From assembly GCF_000237925.1 (NCBI RefSeq), contig NC_031496.1, forward strand, positions 29,071,510-29,135,509: a stretch of 64,000 nucleotides of DNA, written 5' to 3'. A model generated the notes under the pieces. That model made no database searches. It saw only the letters and a program-made list of their open reading frames with translations, and was not told the DNA's origin. Source of the stretch: Schistosoma mansoni (lineage: Eukaryota; Platyhelminthes; Trematoda; Strigeidida; Schistosomatidae). Below are positions 25,615-32,439 of the stretch, piece after piece. Made by a program: the position numbers and the translations under genes. Numbering within the stretch: position 1 is the first letter of the stretch; every line of letters begins with the position of its first letter.

Positions 25615-28600
25615 TGATTTTTCATTCACAGTTATAATAAACTTGCCTTCTTCTCGTTATTATCGCTAATCTGTTTTTTCTAATAAACATGATCTGATCA
25701 CCTATGTATACTGTTTTATGGATTATCAATTAATCAATAATTTGCTTTGATTGGACTTTCTGACATGAACAGAAATCAAGTCAAGTGATTTACCCTATAT
25801 ACCCACGTTATTAAGTCTTAACTAAATTGTCGTTGTTTATTTATGATACGTTGAAAAATAACAGCAATGATCGCATTATTGTTATCAATCCGTGCGTCTA
25901 GACCTGGTAACATATTATTATTTAAAAGTTGGCCAAGTGGGGTAGTATTTGAATCTAGGAATAAAATATGCTTTTTTAATTAAAGATGGATAGTAGCGTA
26001 AGGTATTGGGTTCGAGTCAGAGAATGAACATCAACACTGAACTGCAAGTACATTCAGCTGAAGATCCCCGGATAGGACGAAACGTGGGTCTTAAATTTCA
26101 TAACTAACTACTATCCAGTTTCCGTTTAAAGAAATATTTGTGGTTTTAATGGAATTCATTTGTTACATCGATAACAGGGAGATTCAAAAATTTATGAGTT
26201 AAATAGGCTTTTATTATTCAATCTTTTCAGCTTTATATTTTAAAAAATATCTATTGTTGTTATTCATCTAGCTTTTACACGTCCTAACAGTAATGTAAAA
26301 ATAATTCAAGGCCATGAAACGTCAACTATACAGCATCAGCAACAACAAACAACTGATTTGTCCAGTGAATATTTACTATCGATTAGACCAGAATCATCAG
26401 ATGTAATAATTTCTTCCGATTTAAGAAGTAAACAACATTCATCATCGTCAATAGCAATAACAACAGCAACAACCACAACACCATCTCGTAAACGTACACC
26501 TTCATTATCATCATCACCATCGTCATCATTATGCAATCAAGAGACTCTAATTAATTCACCGATTTCTAATAAAAATAGTAAATTGTTAAAAATTGATAAG
26601 TCACAAATCATATTATCACCTAATAATAATAATAATAAAATAAAAAATGCCTCAATTAATAATTCACAAATTGCACCAATTGATCATTTAAATGAACATG
26701 AACGTCAAAGTTTATTTGATATAGCTAAAGCGGCGACAACTGTTATGCTGTTGGCATCAAACTCGAACTCTTGCAGACAAAATAAAACTAAGTCAAAATT
26801 ATCGATGTCACCTATGTATAATATAAAACAATCCAATAAATTATTAACAAATTCAAAGAAAAAATCTAATAACAATCTGTCAAAGTGTAAACGACATCAA
26901 GTTATCAGTCGTAGTCGTCGTCGTCTTTGTAACATTAGTCAATCACAACAAGATGTATTAATATCAGCTTGTAGTGAACATCAGTTACCTTTATCAACAG
27001 AAACTATGAAATCGCTTGCTCAGGATTTATGTCTTCCATATAAAACGGTTAGTTTTGTTGTTTCCTTTTCTTCATATATATATATATATATATGAGAGAG
27101 TATCAGTTCTCTCAAGATTCCAGGTATGCCTTGCTAACCTGTCCGAAAAAAAAACAACCTAGCCGGAGTATGGTTTCCTGTTGACTATTATCAACCACTG
27201 AATAAATACTTATTTAAAAATATTTAAATATTATGGCTATGAACAATCAATTAAATCTTAAAAATTAACAATAAGAAAATATAAACATTTACAAAGATGT
27301 AAGCTCATCTAACAAAAAATCTAATTCGAACCTTAAGTCTTATCCTACAGGCTACTAAATATATAATTAAAATATAAGTTGGTTTATTTTCTGAATTTTT
27401 CGGAGTAAAGAACCTGTTTTAATTAATGTCTGGCAATATCTCATTGTTCGTCGAAGAGGAAAAACATGGTGATAATACGTGAACGAGAACATTGTATGAT
27501 CGAAGATACAGTTCATTTAAAAATATAACCGAGAAAGACCACTTCCAATTAAAGGAATCTCTCTAACTCTTATGAAGGATGTAAAAGAAAACGATGACTG
27601 GATCGCTATTGGTTTTTATTCTGAGCATTGACTGATAACCTCTCAATCCACTGAGCTGCATATCTCTAGAACCTCACTCAGTAAATGATAATTGACCTAG
27701 AAAAGACACTTCCTTTTATAATACGGTGCCATGTCATTATCTGATTAGCAGTTTGCTTTTCCACTTCTCAGCGTCGGCAAATAATACACTTTATGAAAGT
27801 CTCTGAAATAATATACATAACGTCATGTCTGAACCACTAAAGCCGGTGTTCCTAGACGATGATTTTTTCGGTAAGGTAGTTTTTACTCGATGAACCATTG
27901 AACGCCACCAGGTGATAGACCATTTTATATTATCTTTTAACTCCTCAATACTGTGTACAAGCGCGACTCCTCCGGAGGTTGAACCGTATAACCTTTGAGT
28001 CTCATAATGAACTCAATGCTATCCAACTACTGAGTTGTTCAACGACAACTGTTCATATTTATGGAACTTCTGTTGATTTATTGTTCAATTAGATTTTAAT
28101 AATTATAGTTGTCTAATATATTTGATCAATAATTGTGAAAATGTGAACAATCTGCCTAGTACACACTGATTATCTCAAATCTTTAGATGTTAGCTTATTT
28201 CATAACTACATCTTCATTGCTACTACTTAACTAACAAAATAATCCACTGACTTATTGAGCAAATTTCATCAAATTATTATTACAAACCTCGTCAATATCT
28301 AGTGTTGTCTGACGTGGGACCATGTTGGAATAAAACTAAGTGCAAGCAAACCAAGAGGTCCTATCATTTGGTTGACTCATGATCTGGGCTACGTCGTTAG
28401 GTGGAAACTTCTTGGTTTGGACAACCACAATGCTTGCCAATCGATGGCTAGAGACGTTGAAACTCATAGTGTAAAATCAGCCATATGAGCTCCTAATTTT
28501 TGGATTAAATGTCATTAACAAATTTCCACACTTCGATCATATCCTTTTATGCTGTTATTCTCATGCTGCGTTGATGGGAATTGTGCCAACTTGGGCCGAA

Positions 28601-29170
28601 AAAAATCCATGCTAGTTCTTACACTGATGGCTGACCGACTGACACATCTAACTCTAATATCGTCCTCATAACTATTTACCTATTGATTCATCATACTTTG
28701 ATCCCCATGTGCTCTGTTTTCGCTTTTAAGAATTGTGTGTGTTTTTTGTTTGTTTTGAATTCCCTCTCACACACCAGATTTTAAGTTGGATACATAATTA
28801 TGGAGCGTATATTCAACAAAATAATCAGTCTAAACTTGGAATTGTCTCAGATGCTGCAGATTCTGAGAGTGATTATTCCATTGAAGAATCAAATGATAAA
28901 TTATACGACAATGATGTTTCTCTTGAAAAACAACATAAACCACCAATTACAACATCGACAATTACAGCAACCACTACAGATCATTTAACATCGTCGTCAT
29001 CAGATCAATATGTAGATAAACAGCACTTACCACATAATAGACGTAAACCAATTAATCCTACTAGGTTAGCATGTGCAGTGGCTGTTGTAAATTCCCCTGA
29101 TAAATCAATTCATCCTGCCACATTGTCTAATTCAAATGAACATGAAAATTTGATTGTTCCTGTGACTTGA
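257..29170 (+). CDS. CUX: CUT-class homeobox transcription factor (CUX-like), 3' part of gene, multi-exon
   Basis: The gene is joined from exons by reading frame and GT/AG sites: 257-937, 1951-2534, 3610-4035, 6021-6924, 7721-7861, an uncertain exon at 13572-13977, then 16664-17121, 24593-24800, 26272-27047 and 28778-29170 (stop). Without the uncertain exon all phases agree: 1, 0, 0, 1, 1, 0, 1, 0. The product has three CUT domains followed by one homeodomain, the arrangement that defines the CUX/cut family; ONECUT and SATB proteins have one and two CUT domains. Such proteins bind DNA in the nucleus and mostly act as repressors or developmental regulators (family knowledge). Linkers are rich in Ser, Thr, Asn and Gln, with Gln, His and Asn runs. 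The 5' exons lie before position 1, since the first exon starts at an acceptor (AG at 255-256) with the frame already open. Gene identity is firm; the full exon set is less so. Confidence 0.9.
938..1950 (+). other. intron of the CUX-like gene
   Basis: Intron between the CUT 1 exon and the first linker exon. Around 1120-1330 there is a moderately GC-richer, tRNA-like or SINE-like patch (TTTATTGGTAAAGCCACTTA, then GGTCGAGTCC), too decayed for a firm call. Nothing else is seen. Confidence 0.5.
1951..2534 (+). CDS. CUX: CUX-like linker exon with His/Gln runs
   Basis: The exon is open from acceptor AG 1949-1950 to donor GT 2535-2536 (gtgagt) and is in phase with the CUT 1 exon (G|AG). It encodes about 195 residues with no named domain: a Ser/Asn-rich part, a [10 protein letters not shown] run, and a charged segment around [20 protein letters not shown] that could form a short helix or coiled coil. 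Exon status rests on phase agreement, splice sites and coding-like composition. A transcript has not been seen. Confidence 0.75.
2930..3165 (+). repeat. Sm-alpha-like SINE relic with hammerhead-ribozyme core
   Basis: It ends with the schistosome hammerhead signature: CTGACGAG, stem II GTCC/GGAC around a CAAATA loop, then GAAA (about 3119-3146). The conserved core (CUGANGA and GAAA) is intact, but stem III and the sequence after the expected cleavage site no longer pair well with the upstream stem I strand, so activity is doubtful. Related copies lie at 17230-17430 and 25983-26110, with ribozyme-only pieces near 42355 and 51015. Hammerhead motifs in Sm-alpha SINE-like repeats are known in Schistosoma. 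Confidence 0.7.
3274..3553 (+). repeat. tRNA-derived SINE, copy 1
   Basis: A tRNA-like head holds an A box (TGGTTTAGAGG, ~3350) and a B box (GGTTCGAATCT, ~3393-3403), followed by a conserved body that includes GAGGAGTCCCACAATAGGAT and ends near CTCCACAAAACC. The same unit, from GAAGACAATGGTGG on, recurs at 40819-41105 and 47768-48040. The GAGTCCCACAATAGGATCAAAC stretch resembles a decayed hammerhead core. No coding potential. Confidence 0.75.
3610..4035 (+). CDS. CUX: CUX-like linker exon, Ser/Thr/Asn-rich
   Basis: Open frame of 142 codons between acceptor AG 3608-3609 and donor GT 4036-4037 (gtgagt), phase 0 at both ends. It is low-complexity, rich in Thr, Ser and Asn, with no recognisable domain. 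It fits between the previous exon (phase 0 end) and the CUT 2 exon (phase 0 start). Confidence 0.7.
4036..6020 (+). other. intron of the CUX-like gene with SINE-like and LINE fragments
   Basis: Around 4375-4500 a tRNA-like patch (TTAGTGGTTAAAAGCTC, then CAGTTTCAAATTT) suggests an old tRNA-derived SINE. A LINE fragment on the minus strand is listed separately (5620-5880). The remainder is AT-rich with short AAT repeats near 5212-5231. No gene is seen. Confidence 0.45.
5620..5880 (-). mobile_element. RTE-like LINE fragment (3' part of reverse transcriptase ORF)
   Basis: The minus-strand translation contains [20 protein letters not shown] followed by a diverged [18 protein letters not shown] stretch. 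This matches the C-terminal part of the RTE-type ORF in the longer LINE at 18845-22800 ([20 protein letters not shown]). It is truncated at both ends and diverged. Confidence 0.65.
6021..6924 (+). CDS. CUX: CUX-like exon: linker and first half of CUT domain 2
   Basis: The exon runs from acceptor AG 6019-6020 to donor GT 6925-6926 (phase 1). The first ~255 residues are an Asn/Ser/Thr/Pro-rich linker. The end reads [15 protein letters not shown] then [16 protein letters not shown], the first two helices of CUT domain 2. The intron splits the domain just before [10 protein letters not shown], which continues in the exon at 7721. Confidence 0.88.
7721..7861 (+). CDS. CUX: CUX-like exon: second half of CUT domain 2
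   Basis: A short exon (141 nt) between acceptor AG 7719-7720 and donor GT 7862-7863 (gtaagt). It completes CUT domain 2 with [16 protein letters not shown] and [16 protein letters not shown], identical or nearly so to animal CUX CUT domains. It joins the previous exon as G|GT (Gly) and leaves phase 1. This is the best conserved CUT half in the gene. Confidence 0.92.
7862..10734 (+). other. intron of the CUX-like gene, left part
   Basis: AT-rich intron. It holds the RTE 3' fragment listed at 8200-8830. The rest, including 8830-10730, shows no coding exon that fits the gene's phase and no recognisable element. Confidence 0.5.
8200..8830 (+). mobile_element. RTE-like LINE 3' fragment, + strand
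   Basis: The stretch from about 8430 (GGCGGCCAAATAAAG) through CAGACTACCTGGTTGG and GACATGGCTCACAATGG parallels the 3' end of the minus-strand RTE-like LINE at 18845-19260 read on its own strand. Similar diverged tails lie at 17620-17990 and 50470-50620. The 5' part (8200-8430) is probably the end of the ORF but is too decayed to translate. Confidence 0.55.
10735..11726 (-). mobile_element. compact non-coding LTR element (TRIM-like), whole, very young
   Basis: Two 285-bp direct repeats, 10735-11019 and 11442-11726, look identical by eye and flank a 422-bp GC-rich internal part that stands out from the AT-rich surroundings. On the minus strand each repeat starts TGTGG and ends TACA, fitting the TG...CA rule. 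A primer-binding-site-like TGGTGTCGCTGCC starts two bases inside one LTR (about 11427-11439), and a purine tract AAAGGGGGGACGA abuts the other (about 11021-11033). Flanking CTAC at 10731-10734 and 11727-11730 fits a 4-bp target duplication, although the site is a CTA repeat and so ambiguous. No gag or pol frame is seen; the short internal frames lack family resemblance. Indistinguishable LTRs imply a recent insertion. Confidence 0.8.
12110..12300 (+). repeat. possible tRNA-derived SINE relic
   Basis: A stretch with GGTGATTCAGTGATTGAGGC, then GGGTCGGTTGTCTAAATCCC, resembles spaced A- and B-box-like elements, followed by AT-rich sequence. It is not the same family as the SINE at 3274. The call rests on motif resemblance only. 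Confidence 0.35.
12546..12821 (-). repeat. diverged solo LTR related to the compact LTR element
   Basis: About 276 bp aligning along its length with the 285-bp LTRs at 10735 and 11442. It starts TATAGTGAAC (versus TGTAGTGAAC), has the same central CCTTCTGCCGCC/CATTCTAC stretch, and ends with a CTACTTATAT motif followed by CACACCACA. It is clearly older than the neighbouring whole copy, and no partner repeat or internal part lies beside it. Confidence 0.65.
13572..13977 (+). pseudogene. CUX: candidate CUX-like exon interrupted by a hairpin-bearing insert
   Basis: Acceptor AG 13570-13571 opens a frame in the right phase: Ser/Thr-rich [18 protein letters not shown]. It is cut at 13629 by a 226-bp insert, and the coding-like frame resumes after 13855 ([19 protein letters not shown] and onward) up to a possible donor at 13978. 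The bases ATCAATACCTG occur at both junctions (13618-13628 and 13855-13865), in the same frame. Reading straight through the insert meets a stop about 10 bases in. Two outcomes are possible. The exon may be skipped: 7861 joins 16664 in phase. Or most of the insert may be spliced out with donor GT 13616-13617 and acceptor AG 13833-13834, which keeps frame. The phase-2 end at 13977 does not fit acceptor 16664; it would fit a weaker AG at 16675-16676. Confidence 0.4.
13629..13854. mobile_element. short insert with long inverted repeat (MITE-like), 11-bp flanking repeat
   Basis: Two near-perfect inverted arms, about 13629-13684 and 13726-13783 (~56 bp each), enclose a ~41-bp loop. The left arm starts directly after the left copy of the 11-bp repeat ATCAATACCTG (13618-13628). 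The right copy (13855-13865) lies 71 bp beyond the right arm. The direct repeat suggests a target-site duplication, longer than usual for common DNA transposons. No coding capacity is seen. A simple foldback or retroposed hairpin is the alternative. Confidence 0.5.
13985..15300 (-). mobile_element. 5'-truncated RTE-like LINE
   Basis: The minus-strand translation carries reverse-transcriptase blocks: [18 protein letters not shown] (near 15215), YADDI near 15070, [15 protein letters not shown] (near 14965) and a C-terminal [12 protein letters not shown] stretch. Order and sequence match the copy at 18845-22800. A stop separates the blocks before YADD (near 15080) and another ends the frame near 14736. 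It begins inside the RT domain, typical of 5' truncation on insertion. Its 3' end abuts the candidate exon at 13572-13977. Confidence 0.8.
15301..16663 (+). other. intron of the CUX-like gene
   Basis: AT-rich intron with poly-T near 15420-15432. No exon with matching phase and no recognisable repeat is seen before the acceptor at 16662-16663. Confidence 0.5.
16664..17121 (+). CDS. CUX: CUX-like exon: linker with poly-Asn and start of CUT domain 3
   Basis: Acceptor AG 16662-16663 (after a pyrimidine-rich tract) to donor GT 17122-17123 (gtgaga). About 150 residues, low-complexity, with a PPPP/TTTTT stretch and a long Asn run encoded by an AAT-rich repeat at about 16967-17014. It ends [16 protein letters not shown], the first helix of CUT domain 3, which continues at 24593 after a 7.5-kb intron. 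Phase 1 at entry and 0 at exit. Confidence 0.85.
17230..17430 (+). repeat. Sm-alpha-like SINE relic with decayed hammerhead
   Basis: Parallels the copy at 2930-3165. The ribozyme part reads CTGGCGAG...GACGAAACGCGCGT (about 17379-17410): the core A6 is G, which should inactivate it, while stem I strands (ATACC/GGTAT) still pair. Probably a dead copy. Confidence 0.6.
17620..17990 (+). mobile_element. decayed RTE-like LINE 3' tail
   Basis: Contains GGCGGTCACTCTAAGAAATG, CAGTCTACCCGTTTGGGG and GACATGGCTCAAAATCGG, then a tail similar to that at 8560-8830. This is the order found in the 3' region of the long RTE-like copy. No coding part remains. Confidence 0.5.
17991..18844 (+). other. intron of the CUX-like gene
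   Basis: AT-rich; no feature is seen until the 3' end of the LINE at about 18845. Confidence 0.5.
18845..22800 (-). mobile_element. nearly full-length RTE-clade LINE (SR3/Perere-3-like)
   Basis: A single minus-strand frame can be followed from an ATG at 22602 to about 19080, interrupted by about five in-frame stops and no frameshift that I can see. N-terminal ~145 residues are of unknown function. An apurinic-type endonuclease follows (22119-21280: NVRTL, SETRI, AAYAPTD, GDFNAQ), then a linker, then reverse transcriptase ([13 protein letters not shown] near 20560, [46 protein letters not shown]) and a C-terminal region with RRRDIRLS and [19 protein letters not shown]. Stops lie near 22168, 21370, 20413, 20308 and 19228; several look like single transitions (TGG or CGA to TGA, CAG to TAG). 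The 3' tail ends near 18845 with GACTGACTGATTGACGATAT on the minus strand. RTE elements move by target-primed reverse transcription. Confidence 0.88.
22801..24592 (+). other. intron of the CUX-like gene
   Basis: AT-rich intron between the LINE and the CUT 3 exon. No fitting exon or clear repeat is found. A short pyrimidine-rich tract precedes the acceptor at 24591. Confidence 0.5.
24593..24800 (+). CDS. CUX: CUX-like exon: most of CUT domain 3
   Basis: Acceptor AG 24591-24592, donor GT 24801-24802. Encodes [18 protein letters not shown], then [16 protein letters not shown] and [17 protein letters not shown], clearly a CUT domain. It is more diverged than CUT 2: MCQAS replaces the usual LSQGS, and NKARIPY replaces KGREPF. 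Phase 0 at entry, phase 1 at exit. Confidence 0.92.
25573..25612. repeat. (TA)n microsatellite
   Basis: About 40 bp of uninterrupted alternating A and T. Similar tracts occur at 27074-27093, 29299-29332, 30009-30041, 36130-36161 and 37002-37037. Confidence 0.95.
25983..26110 (+). repeat. Sm-alpha-like SINE relic with hammerhead core
   Basis: B-box-like GGTTCGAGTC near 26009, then ATTCAGCTGAAGATCCCCGG and GGACGAAACGTGGGTC (to ~26092). The core CUGANGA and GAAA are present and stem II TCC/GGA can form; stem III is imperfect. Confidence 0.6.
26272..27047 (+). CDS. CUX: CUX-like exon: linker and helices 1-2 of homeodomain
   Basis: Acceptor AG 26270-26271, donor GT 27048-27049 (gttagt). About 195 residues of Ser/Asn/Lys-rich linker with basic stretches that could serve for nuclear import, then the N-terminal arm and first two helices of the homeodomain ([20 protein letters not shown], then [20 protein letters not shown]). 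The split falls just before the recognition helix, as ...KT|ILSW. Confidence 0.88.
27048..28777 (+). other. intron of the CUX-like gene, inside the homeodomain
   Basis: Separates homeodomain helix 2 from helix 3. It starts with a TA repeat (27074-27093). Around 28310-28640 lies a weak RTE-tail-like patch (CTTCTTGGTTTGGACAACC, CAATCGATGGCTAGAGACG). No other exon is seen. Confidence 0.5.
28778..29170 (+). CDS. CUX: CUX-like last exon: homeodomain recognition helix and C-terminal tail
   Basis: Acceptor AG 28776-28777, phase 0, running to TGA at 29168-29170. It starts [15 protein letters not shown], the third helix. In CUX proteins this reads close to VINWFHNYRSRIRRE. Trp48, His50, Asn51 and Tyr52 are kept, so the class is clear, but Arg53 is Gly and Arg55 is Tyr. 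The tail (~115 residues) is acidic ([16 protein letters not shown]) and then Thr/Ser-rich. The reading is unambiguous in the sequence given, though RNA support would exclude an alternative acceptor. Confidence 0.87.
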   Translation: MLSWIHNYGAYIQQNNQSKLGIVSDAADSESDYSIEESNDKLYDNDVSLEKQHKPPITTSTITATTTDHLTSSSSDQYVDKQHLPHNRRKPINPTRLACAVAVVNSPDKSIHPATLSNSNEHENLIVPVT

Positions 29171-29295
29171 AAAATTATTCTCTCCCCTTTTTATAAAACA
29201 TCAAAAACTATTCAACAACAATGTATAAAATGTATATGTTTATATTTTCGGTGTATTATTTTTTCAACATTAATATCAGGGTTATTTTTATTTGG

Positions 29296-29335
<40 letters not shown>

Positions 29336-30005
29336 GTGCATTTTGTACTACTGTCACTGTTATTATTGTCCCTCTATCCGGTGAACTGCATACACTACAA
29401 TCTATCACATGGTTTTTCCAATGTTTTTTTTTATATTTCACTTATTTATGTACTTATTTGTTAAATGCTAAAAAAGCAATTGTTTTCATTACCTTAATGT
29501 TAATATAGTATACATATACTTCAATACTCAATTTCCTTTTGAATCTACCATATTTCTCTCTTTATATTTTTCTCTTCTTTTTCTATTAATCTGTATAATG
29601 GAAGTTGAAAATTGCCCTTTTCTTTTCTTTTTCTTTTAAAGTAAAAAAACCAAACAATCAGATGAACAAACATCTTTTTAACCCTCATTCCATGCAGGTT
29701 TAATTGTCTTCTCGGGAAAAATATTCAGTGTTTTTTCTTAAATTGTAAATAATAATTATTGATTGTTTAATTTGCTTCCCCCCTTTTTTTTGTCCTTTTG
29801 TCAAAAACCATTTTTCACATTAAAATTTATCATAGTGAATAGAATTTGTTTGTTTTTTTTGTTTAAAAAGCAACATTCAATCATCACTTACTTGTAGACG
29901 GTATATATTTTTTTAAATGAAAATTTTATTGTATGTATTTTTTAATTCACATATCTGTGTTGATTTTTTTCTCAATATTGTGTATAAGATATTATACAAG
30001 TATCC

Positions 30006-30043
<38 letters not shown>

Positions 30044-30900
30044 ATACTTTTTAACCCACAAGAAGAAAGATTTTCAAACTCATCACCAGTTTTTTTTGTG
30101 CACTGAGCTTATTTTCTGTTTTTGTTTTGTTTAATTCTTTTTAATGAACAAATTACCCCCCCCCTTTAAATTGCATATAGTATTTGATTATTGTTAATAT
30201 TATAACTATTAATTTATTTATTCTATCTAATATGAATATATATATATATATTTGTTATTTTGTGTTTCTAATTATATAATGTAATAATTGATAATCCAGT
30301 CAAGTGCATTTGTACTTTATGTGTTTTATTTTTTCACCTCTTCTGTAGCAATTTTGTGCATATATATATATATAACTGATTTTTGTACATGTCTTTTTGA
30401 TACATATATCTATGTGTAGAAATGTATTTTTACTTGATGTATTTTGTAAAAAACAAAAACGAAAGGTTAGGTATCTAGAGAATAATGTTCCACTTTTAAT
30501 GTAAATTTCCGTTTTCACTATGACTTCTTATAAAGATATGACTTGGTTAGTGAAGTGACAGTCATTATTCTGACTTCTATTGATGACAATAATGAAATAT
30601 TTACCTTTATTTAATTTCGGCTAACTCTGTTTGCACGATTGTGTTATTTGAAAACCAAATATGGGATGTAGCCGTATGTTCATATTTCACATATTCAAAT
30701 GCGCGAATAAAGAGTGAGAATGAATATACAAGTGTAGTGTGTATTTTCACCATTCCCAATGGAATGACATTTAAGTAACTCAGTTTTCATACTAAATAAA
30801 TGGCATATAAGATATATGGACAAATAAATCTGGAAAATTTGTCATATAAGCTAGCGGTTAGTCAGTCTTGCAAAAATAATTACAGTGATAGATGAGCTTG
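29171..30900 (+). other. probable 3' UTR and downstream region of the CUX-like gene
   Basis: Very AT-rich, with poly-T tracts and three TA microsatellites. The first clear AATAAA I find downstream of the stop is at 30706-30711, then others near 30794 and 30826, so a 3' UTR of about 1.5 kb is plausible. At 29998-30051 the TA tract is flanked by inverted AAGTATCCAT/ATGGATACTT and could form a long hairpin. Confidence 0.5.
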
Positions 30901-31132
30901 CTAATGATAGCATTTTACTGTTTGGACATGAGCAGATGAAAAGCGAAAAAATAAAAAGCTCGTCACAAGGTAACCAGGTTACTACCCTTGAAATACGTGC
31001 CTGGACCACTTCATGTCTACTTAGTGGGACGATCCGTCCTGTTTGTGCGATTGGAGTTGAATATATTGCTGGTTTCTATTTTCAATTAGTGTTTGTCGTA
31101 TATCTGGAGCTCATTCAATGACAATACTTGTA

Positions 31133-32060
31133 TGTACCTAGCATTATCCAGCGTCACAAGGTAACGTGTTTTATCTATAGCAAAGATATTGGGCCCCAAA
31201 TGCCCTGGTACGACCAGGAACTGCGAGAACCCGCTCTACCTCTTGAAATGCTTTCACATGGCCACGCGTATATAGCCTCTGCCAAGGAAGTCCTACTCAC
31301 TGTCTTCTCGTGGTGGGGGTGTCGTTTACGAAACTGACAGGACGAAAAGCGAATGCCCGGCGCTTTAACCGGGTTGGTAGACACGGCGAGTCCACCTAGG
31401 GGAGTTGGAAAACCCTGACTCCAAACCAATGGTGTACATGGGCTCCAGTATGCTGAGAGAACAAATGGCGTATGAATCAGTCGTTGAGTGAAAAAAGAAG
31501 AACCACAGTTACATTTCAAACAAATAAGCACTAGCAACTGCAAAAACTCAAACTGATTCGTAAGATTTTTATATCTCTAATTATCTGTAAACGCATTCAG
31601 TCAATGAAAGTATATGAGACATTCAGGCAGTAATATTCCACATTTCGTGTTAAGTTTTATAAATTTTTTTCAAGAACACATTACTGCGTGGTTAAGGTAT
31701 AGTTTGTCATTTAGGCATGTTATTTACGAGATTCTACGGAATTGTGGACATAATTATAGTAGACATTAGTTTACATCAAGTTAAATACTTGTAGAAAAGC
31801 GAATGTCCGGCGCTTTAAACGAGTTGATGAACACGGCGAGTCCACCTAGGGGAGTTGAAGAGCTCTGATTCCAAACCAATGGTGCACATGGGCTCCAGTA
31901 TCCTGAGGGAACAAATGGCGTATGAATCAATCGTTGGTCACAGGCTACCATAGGACTGCATCTTCTGGCGTTGATCCACTGCATTGTGGATCAGATCTTT
32001 AGGTCAAAGACTCCGGGTGTGGCCCCCTAAGAAAACCACCTGTTTCGGTTTGGGCACCTG
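31133..32060. repeat. composite dispersed repeat with two direct copies of a ~145-bp unit
   Basis: The unit at about 31338-31486 (CCGGCGCTTTAACCGGGTTG ... ATGGCGTATGAATCAGTCG) is repeated at about 31795-31940 with roughly 10-15% difference by eye. It is GC-richer than its surroundings. Both copies leave short open minus-strand frames (IHTPFV, YWSPC, TPLGGLAV), perhaps by chance. Family not recognised; adjacent to the Ty3/gypsy fossil but not part of its pol. Confidence 0.55.
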
Positions 32061-32097
32061 GGCAGCATCACAGCCCTTACACGAATCGAATGAGATT

Positions 32098-32165
32098 TGT
32101 GTGGTGCAAATACATCTGGTGCCTCTTTGTACGAATATTTATGTGTCAAAATAACATATAGCAAA
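32098..32165 (+). repeat. short repeat shared with 39098-39165
   Basis: The stretch ATCTGGTGCCTCTTTGTACG...ATATTTATGTG closely matches the sequence at 39108-39150, where it ends in AAATAAA. It may be the 3' tail of a retroposed unit. Family unknown. Confidence 0.45.
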
Positions 32166-32439
32166 TCTACTGACACGAATGTGGATCTGAGTGGAGATCT
32201 CTATCTGGAAAGGAAAATCGCGAAGGATAGGAATCTGTTCATGAATCGAAATCATAGTATTCGTCGAAAGTTGGCTTTATGACATAAGCACAAACGACTA
32301 GTATTTTCTGGGTTCTGTATTGTTCGAACGAGACGGATAATACAATAGAGAGTTGGAGTAACGGCATCTCAAGACCACTTTTTCTGTCCACACCTTGCTA
32401 AATTCTAGGAGCTCAGTTGGTGCAATTTGTGTTGGTAAT

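Larger units (their letters stand above)
24801..26271 (+). other. intron of the CUX-like gene with TA repeat
   Basis: Holds a degraded RTE-tail-like patch near 25390-25510 (CTGGTTGGGGTCCGT, GATGGCTGGAGATG), a perfect TA repeat at 25573-25612, and the Sm-alpha relic at 25983-26110. Confidence 0.5.

Noticed and set aside
26336-26536. Minus-strand frame with an Asp-rich run
   Set aside because: Antisense of the Ser/Thr repeat in the CUX linker exon.
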